A program made the position numbers and the translations under genes. A model generated the notes under the pieces. It did not search any database. It had not been told where the DNA came from and saw only the letters and a list, made by a program, of their open reading frames with translations. Below, in pieces: positions 58,909 through 64,000 of a DNA stretch of 64,000 nucleotides. Numbering within the stretch: the first letter of the stretch is position 1; every line of letters begins with the position of its first letter. Source of the DNA: Planococcus shenhongbingii (GTDB lineage Bacteria; Bacillota; Bacilli; Bacillales_A; Planococcaceae); NCBI RefSeq assembly GCF_030413635.1, contig NZ_CP129235.1, positions 2,356,001-2,420,000 of the forward strand, given 5' to 3'.

Positions 58909-61674
58909 TCATTGCTTATTATACCAATCTTCAATATCCGTTACCATCTTTTCTAAAGACACTTTTGATACTTTCACTTTTGGCAAAGCATTCAAAAATT
59001 CAATACCATATGATTTCGTTTCAATCCTTCTATCCAGAACGATGAACATGCCTTGGTCATTTTTGGAACGGATCAGCCTGCCGAAACCTTGACGCAAACG
59101 CAGTACTGCTTCCGGCAAGGCGTAATGCAGAAACGGATTGATGCCTTCTTTTGAAATGACTTCAGATCTGGCTTTGAAAATCGGCTCATCCGGTGATGTA
59201 AACGGCAAGCGCACGACTACAACGGCCCGCAGCGCATCACCAGGCACGTCGACTCCTTCCCAGAAACTGTTTGTCCCAAACAGGACCGACTTCTGAAAAC
59301 GCTGAAATGATTTTAACAGCCTCATCCTGCTGCCAGATGAAATTCCTTGCGCAAACAGCATATAGTCGTCCAATAAACCGGTATCCTGGATCAAGTCCAC
59401 TGTTTTTCTCAGCATGTCCTGCGATGTAAAAAGCACAAAACAGCGCCCTTCCGTAACAAGTACAGTCTGGATGACCGCATCTGCTACCGACTCAATATAA
59501 TCGCTTTGGGAAACTTGCTGGATATCCGGCATATCTTCGACGATGAAAACGCGTGCTCCTTGGTAAAATTCTTTCGGCGGCTCAAACTTCGTAATGGGTA
59601 CATCCTGTGGTATGCCCAGCTGATTAACGATAAAACGTTCATTGGATGGGACACTCATCGTACCCGACAGCCAGATAATCGCTTTTTCTCCCCGTACAGG
59701 CCCAATGACTTTTTGAACAATGGAAGTCACTTCAAAAGGCTGCTTGTAAAGTGACAAACTCGTCGGCAGGCTTCTTAAATCGCCTTCTATCCAACTGACT
59801 TCATCCTCGAGCGGGAACACGAAGATTTCACTGAATTCCACTGCTTTGACCATTAACTCTTCCGTCCAATACCGCCAATCTGTAATGACCAATTTGTCCT
59901 GGATCGACGTTTCCGTCAACCGTTCTGCTTTTTGCAAAATAAGCTGGGACATGTCAATCCACTCGTTCAAATAGCGCAGCAAGTCCATAAAACGTGCTTT
60001 ATCATAGGGCATTTCGCTTAATAACGAAGCGCATTTCTTATGGCGGCTGCCTCTGAACTTCGCCAAAAATTCAGCTGTCAGCATTGCGGATATTTCATCA
60101 AATAACGAGACGAATTTGATGAACAACGATTCAAGTTGAAGCATTTCCGGAATCGATGAAAAACCGGTTTTTTCTGCAGTTTTATATAATTTAGCAAATA
60201 ACTGCTGATCGTCATACGTGCCAAGTTGCCCAAAAATATATTTCCATTGCGTATAAACAAATGTTTTTTCATGCTGCGAAACAGCTGCCTGTACAACTTG
60301 ATGGGCTTCATCCCAGATAAAAGCATCCGTGTTCGCTAATATATTCGAACTGCTCAACCGCTGATTTAATAAGAATGAATGGTTGGTGACGATTACATGG
60401 GCATGCTTCGAACGCTCCAAGGCAAACTCGTAAAAATCGTATGCTTTTTCATCCCGCGTCAATCTTCTGAGATGCGAACGCCGGATTTTATCCAGCACAA
60501 ACTGGCCGCCGCTTGAAGCATTTAACTCGTTTAAATCGCCGGTTTCAGTTGACGTCAGCCAGATCAGCACTTGCATGATGGTGAAAGTTTCATCATACGA
60601 CTCATCTTCGCCTTGCAATAGCTCATTAAACCTCGACAAATCAATATAATGGCTCAATCCTTTGACTAAGACGAGCCGTACCGGGGCACCGACAATCTGT
60701 TCGACAATTTTCCCTTCTTTTAGAACCAGCTGATCCTGCAAATGAGTGGTATACGTGCTAATCAGCACCTGCTTGCCTGTTTCAATGGCATGATTGACCG
60801 CAGGCAATAAATAAGCGATTGTCTTCCCCATTCCAGTGGAAGCCTCAATCACCCGTTCTTCTCCGTGTTTCAGCGCTTTTTGAATCGAAGCCATCATGTC
60901 AAACTGACTTTGCCGCCGTTCAAATTGAGGAAATACCGCTTCAAGGCGCTGTTCCCAATCAATCGCAGCCGCATGGCTATTGGATGTATCGTTACTTTCC
61001 AGTTTCCGCCGTTTTAGCGGCAAGCCGTTGAAACGGGCAAAATCATCCATTTGGGCGTTCCTTTTTTGCTGTGTCAATTCAAAAAAGAGACGGGATAAAT
61101 CGGACTTCAGCTGAAAAGAGCGTTTATGCAATTGAGCTAGTGTATCATAAGGCAATTTCCCCAAGTCTTCTATCGCCTTTAAAAACAAATGCGCCGTCGC
61201 TAATGCGTCGTCGTCTGCACGGTGGGCACTTTTAAGCGGAATTCCCAGTTCCGCAGCAATATCCTGCAATTTATAACTGTATGCAGTCGGATACATCAAA
61301 CGGGACATCTCCACCGTGTCCATCGTCAAACCATACCATTTCGGCAATCCGCTGCCGCTTAGCTCAGCCTGTAAAAACGGCAGATCAAAATTGGTGTTAT
61401 GTGCCACGAATATGGCATTCTGCAACTTTTCAAAAATCAATGCAGCGTGCGCCTCAAACGGCAGCGCATCCGCTACATCCTGTTCGTTAATATTCGTCAA
61501 ATCTTGGATAAAGGCCGGTATTTTCCGCCCAGGATTGATAAACTCTGTGTATGTATCGGTAATTTTATTATTTTCAATCGTTACCATCGCTATTTGAATA
61601 ATCCGGTCACCTTTAGCAGGGGAATGGCCTGTAGTTTCAATATCGACAACGACATATTTTTGGGTGTTCATCAC
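58909..61674 (-). CDS. dinG: DinG with N-terminal DnaQ-like exonuclease domain
   Basis: 921 residues. An N-terminal DEDD exonuclease (VVDIETTGHSPAKGDRI, AHNTNFDLPFLQAEL, HRADDDALATAHL) precedes the helicase: Walker A IEASTGMGKTIAYLLPA, DEAH FIWDEAHQVV, motif VI LRQGFGRLIRSKNDQG. Bs-type DinG has been reported as a 3'-5' nuclease rather than a helicase; the Fe-S cysteines are absent here too. It is between panD and ypmA as in B. subtilis. Confidence 0.95.
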   Translation of the reverse strand: MMNTQKYVVVDIETTGHSPAKGDRIIQIAMVTIENNKITDTYTEFINPGRKIPAFIQDLTNINEQDVADALPFEAHAALIFEKLQNAIFVAHNTNFDLPFLQAELSGSGLPKWYGLTMDTVEMSRLMYPTAYSYKLQDIAAELGIPLKSAHRADDDALATAHLFLKAIEDLGKLPYDTLAQLHKRSFQLKSDLSRLFFELTQQKRNAQMDDFARFNGLPLKRRKLESNDTSNSHAAAIDWEQRLEAVFPQFERRQSQFDMMASIQKALKHGEERVIEASTGMGKTIAYLLPAVNHAIETGKQVLISTYTTHLQDQLVLKEGKIVEQIVGAPVRLVLVKGLSHYIDLSRFNELLQGEDESYDETFTIMQVLIWLTSTETGDLNELNASSGGQFVLDKIRRSHLRRLTRDEKAYDFYEFALERSKHAHVIVTNHSFLLNQRLSSSNILANTDAFIWDEAHQVVQAAVSQHEKTFVYTQWKYIFGQLGTYDDQQLFAKLYKTAEKTGFSSIPEMLQLESLFIKFVSLFDEISAMLTAEFLAKFRGSRHKKCASLLSEMPYDKARFMDLLRYLNEWIDMSQLILQKAERLTETSIQDKLVITDWRYWTEELMVKAVEFSEIFVFPLEDEVSWIEGDLRSLPTSLSLYKQPFEVTSIVQKVIGPVRGEKAIIWLSGTMSVPSNERFIVNQLGIPQDVPITKFEPPKEFYQGARVFIVEDMPDIQQVSQSDYIESVADAVIQTVLVTEGRCFVLFTSQDMLRKTVDLIQDTGLLDDYMLFAQGISSGSRMRLLKSFQRFQKSVLFGTNSFWEGVDVPGDALRAVVVVRLPFTSPDEPIFKARSEVISKEGINPFLHYALPEAVLRLRQGFGRLIRSKNDQGMFIVLDRRIETKSYGIEFLNALPKVKVSKVSLEKMVTDIEDWYNKQ

Positions 61675-61851
61675 AAGCCCTCTTTCTCAGGTGGTTCTTT
61701 CATAAAAAATTGTAACATATCCTGGCTCTTTCCGTCTGTCAGCCGCAACACAAATCTCTTTCATTGTACGGGTGATTGCCATAAAAAAGATACAAAGACC
61801 CTTCAGTATGCATCCCATGTGGCATTCCAGCATTCAGTAATGTGCCCATGT

Positions 61852-61876
61852 AAAAAAGCCTCCGATTTCGGAGGCC
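61852..61876 (-). terminator. Terminator of panC-panD
   Basis: GCCTCCGAAATCGGAGGC then six T on the minus strand, ten bases after panD. Confidence 0.9.
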
Positions 61877-61883
61877 TCCTGTT

Positions 61884-62267
61884 TCACATAATTGTCGCTT
61901 CGGGTTCATAATGGATAATTTCCCGGACTTTGTTGTTTTCATCCATAATGGCAACAGTCGGTTTGTGGCCGCGGGCATTTTCATCCATCACATAGCCATA
62001 AGTCAAAATAATGACAATGTCTCCTTTTTGCACAAGGCGAGCTGCTGCTCCGTTAACACAAATCACGCCGCTGCCGCGCTCCCCTGCAATGATATACGTT
62101 TCAAAACGAGCGCCGTTGTTATTATTGACCACATGGACTTTCTCGTTCGGCAGCATACCGACTTGATCCAGTAAATTCTGGTCAATTGTAATGCTGCCGA
62201 CATAATTCAAGTCTGCCTGCGTCACTGTGGCACGGTGTATTTTAGAATTGAGCATCATTCGTAACAT
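61884..62267 (-). CDS. panD: Aspartate 1-decarboxylase
   Basis: 127 residues. The self-cleavage site Gly-Ser is in [10 protein letters not shown] near residue 24-25, which gives the pyruvoyl group. Further [20 protein letters not shown] is conserved. It makes beta-alanine for pantothenate. Start is four bases from the panC stop. Confidence 0.95.
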   Translation of the reverse strand: MLRMMLNSKIHRATVTQADLNYVGSITIDQNLLDQVGMLPNEKVHVVNNNNGARFETYIIAGERGSGVICVNGAAARLVQKGDIVIILTYGYVMDENARGHKPTVAIMDENNKVREIIHYEPEATIM

Positions 62268-62270
62268 GTC

Positions 62271-63107
62271 TTAGTTCCCCTTTATGTTAAAGATTAGGTT
62301 ATCAATCAAACGTGCTTTTTCAAACTGCACAGCAAGCGCCAGGATTGCTTCGTCTTTGATATCGTTAGTCAATGCCGGATAAGCGAGCAGTTCGATATAG
62401 TCAATGGTTCCGGAAATGCGGCCGTCGAGATAATTCCGGACTACTGCTACCGGGTCTCTGCCTTCGATCGCCGCCTGTCTTCCCAGTTGCAGCGCTTGTT
62501 GAAGATGCGGTGCTTCTTGGCGTTCTGCTTCGCTTAAATAGACATTCCTTGAACTTTTCGCAAGCCCGTCCGCTTCCCGGACAGTTTCGCCGCGGCGGAT
62601 AGCGAGCGGAAAATTATAATCTTCCACAAGCGATTCAATAATCGCCAGCTGCTGAGCATCTTTCTGGCCAAAATAGGCCCGGTCCGCTTGCGTCAAATGG
62701 AATAATTTTGCGACCACTTTCAGCACACCATCAAAATGGCCCGGCCGCTTCGCTCCGCATAACACATCAGCAAGTGCACCAGCTGAAATGCTGATCTGTG
62801 ATTTACGCGGATACATCTCTTCAACCGAAGGTGCAAAAATGACATCGGTGCCCGCTTCTTCTGCCAATTGCCGGTCGCGATCCCAATCTCTTGGATAGCG
62901 GTCAAAATCCTCATTGGGGCCGAACTGTGCCGGATTGACAAAAATGCTCATAACAACACGGTCATTTTCCGCTTTTGCTTTATTGACAAGTGAAATATGG
63001 CCATCGTGCAGAAAGCCCATCGTCGGCACAAGTCCGATCGTTTCTCCAGACTCTTTGGTTTTTTTGACCCAGTTTTTCAATTCTTGGATCGTTTCAATCG
63101 TTTGCAA
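62271..63107 (-). CDS. panC: Pantothenate synthetase
   Basis: 278 residues from a TTG at 63107, which follows GAGAGGAGAG; the longer frame upstream runs through the leader hairpin and is not used. HIGH-like motif GFLHDGHISLV, then FVNPAQFGPNEDFDRYPRD and KSSRNVYLSEAER. ATP-dependent joining of pantoate and beta-alanine. Operon with panD. panB is missing from its usual place upstream. Confidence 0.9.
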   Translation of the reverse strand: MQTIETIQELKNWVKKTKESGETIGLVPTMGFLHDGHISLVNKAKAENDRVVMSIFVNPAQFGPNEDFDRYPRDWDRDRQLAEEAGTDVIFAPSVEEMYPRKSQISISAGALADVLCGAKRPGHFDGVLKVVAKLFHLTQADRAYFGQKDAQQLAIIESLVEDYNFPLAIRRGETVREADGLAKSSRNVYLSEAERQEAPHLQQALQLGRQAAIEGRDPVAVVRNYLDGRISGTIDYIELLAYPALTNDIKDEAILALAVQFEKARLIDNLIFNIKGN

Positions 63108-63141
63108 AACTCTTTCTCTCCTCTCAGGAAGAAAACCATAT

Positions 63142-63171
63142 AAAAAGCCTTCCGTCAAAAAAGACAGAAGG
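63142..63171 (-). terminator. Leader terminator upstream of panC
   Basis: CCTTCTGTC, T6 loop, GACGGAAGG and TTTTT on the minus strand, lying between birA and the panC start. It can end the birA transcript or attenuate panC. Confidence 0.6.
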
Positions 63172-63334
63172 ACAGAAAATTTGAATTCGGTTTCCTCCGT
63201 CCCTGTCATATAGTAGATCAAGGCAGACATTTAAATTATAAAGTTATCAGATGAATAAAGATGATCCGGTGCAGTTCACAAGTGATACTGCCCTTTAAAA
63301 TACTATAGCAGAACTCTAAAAAAAACAAAATACT

Positions 63335-64000
63335 TTAACTTGTCATTTCTATATCCGCAGAATAAATGCCGTGAAGCTTGCCATCCGCTGTGCGGAGCTG
63401 CAGCACACCCTCATCCGTAATGCTTTCTGCAATACCTTCAAGCGTTTCTTTCGCCATACGCGCCCGCACCGGATGTCCGATTGTCGACGAATAGCTTTCC
63501 CATAGCAGCTTCAAAATACCAAAGCCCTCTTCCACATATAAATCCGTATATTGTTCAAGAAATTGAAGCGTTGAAGAAACCAGTTCTTTACGGTCTATCT
63601 CTTTGCCGCTTTCCATTTTCAGCGAAGTTGCTATGTTCTGCACTTCCGGGTCAAAATCATCCGCCACTTGATTGACATTCAAACCGATTCCGATAATCAA
63701 TGCTTGAATCCCGTCAGCATCCGACTGAAGTTCAGTTAAGATCCCCGTGCATTTTTTTCCATTCAATAAGATATCATTCGGCCATTTGATTTCAGGCTTT
63801 AAACCAGTCACTTGTTCAATTGCCCGAACTATTGCAACTGCAGCCACCAGCGTGAATTGCGGCGCTTTTTGAGGAACTACATCCGGGCGGAGGATGACAC
63901 TCATCCAAATGCCTTTATTCGCCGCAGAATGCCACCTGCGAGCCATCCTTCCGCGTCCGGCAGTTTGTTCCTCAGTCATGACTACAGTGCCGTCCGGCGT
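63335..64000 (-). CDS. birA: Biotin-[acetyl-CoA carboxylase] ligase BirA, 5' end outside the window
   Basis: The frame is open to the right edge, so only the C-terminal 221 codons are present. The biotin-binding motif TAGRGRMARRWHS lies at the start of this part, with KWPNDILLNGKKCTGIL and GIGLNVNQ following. Catalytic and C-terminal domains are intact; the N-terminal repressor domain, if any, is outside the window. It attaches biotin to carboxylases. Confidence 0.9.
   Translation of the reverse strand, partial: TPDGTVVMTEEQTAGRGRMARRWHSAANKGIWMSVILRPDVVPQKAPQFTLVAAVAIVRAIEQVTGLKPEIKWPNDILLNGKKCTGILTELQSDADGIQALIIGIGLNVNQVADDFDPEVQNIATSLKMESGKEIDRKELVSSTLQFLEQYTDLYVEEGFGILKLLWESYSSTIGHPVRARMAKETLEGIAESITDEGVLQLRTADGKLHGIYSADIEMTS

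Noticed and set aside
61739..61852. 36-residue minus-strand frame after panD (MGTLLNAGMPHG...)
   Set aside because: No ribosome site, begins inside the panD terminator region.
1..64000. tRNA or rRNA genes
   Set aside because: None seen on either strand apart from rnpB, which is not a tRNA or rRNA.

Overview
The window reads as chromosome of a low-to-moderate GC Gram-positive of the Bacillaceae/Planococcaceae type. Most of it follows the Bacillus subtilis order around ypgR-ypgQ-cspD, ypdP-ypdQ, dynA, ypwA, ypvA, ypsC-rnpB-gpsB, mrfB-mrfA-yppE, recU-ponA, ypoC-nth-dnaD-asnS-aspB-ypmB-ypmA-dinG and panD-panC-birA. No sporulation gene is seen. GC-rich intergenic repeats sit between operons. A Planococcus-like genus is my best guess, by inference only.

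Region 1 (1-7.7 kb) is AT-rich and accessory. It looks like a decaying prophage or genomic island: a RusA resolvase, a YjcQ-like protein, an Abi-alpha (DUF4393) gene cut by an in-frame stop, another phage-type small gene cut by an in-frame stop, a gene broken at an A10 tract, a truncated trypsin-like protease and several small membrane proteins. Three minus-strand genes carry near-perfect sigma-H-type promoters with identical 11-bp spacing. Two paralogous small genes (6959 and 8044) have LexA/SOS-like boxes upstream.

Region 2 (8-34 kb) mixes conserved housekeeping genes (cvfC/ypgR, yfmR, ypgQ, cspD, ypdP under a preQ1-I riboswitch, ypdQ) with accessory genes. The latter include an unusual two-gene operon of an ATP-grasp ligase and a 653-residue protein with a papain-like Cys/His/Asn arrangement, a PQQ-type sugar dehydrogenase lipoprotein, an S66 peptidase, a cupin plus nucleotidyltransferase pair, AIM24, an amidohydrolase and a CNNM/CBS transporter. 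Three GC-rich repeat elements (10066-10601, 18806-19204, 24220-24802) each lie between two copies of the local terminator hairpin. Two of them share terminal inverted repeats containing TGTAGACAAA.

Region 3 (34-64 kb) is almost entirely conserved core: a rhodanese sulfurtransferase, the tandem dynamin DynA, an SDR with a 21-bp-period repeat array upstream, M32 carboxypeptidase, YpvA helicase, YpsC methyltransferase, RNase P RNA, GpsB, the mitomycin-repair pair MrfA/MrfB, RecU and PBP1A (with a long FN3 plus Pro/Glu tail), Nth, DnaD, AsnS, AspB, DinG, PanD, PanC and the start-truncated BirA at the right edge. panB, which lies between birA and panC in B. subtilis, is absent here.
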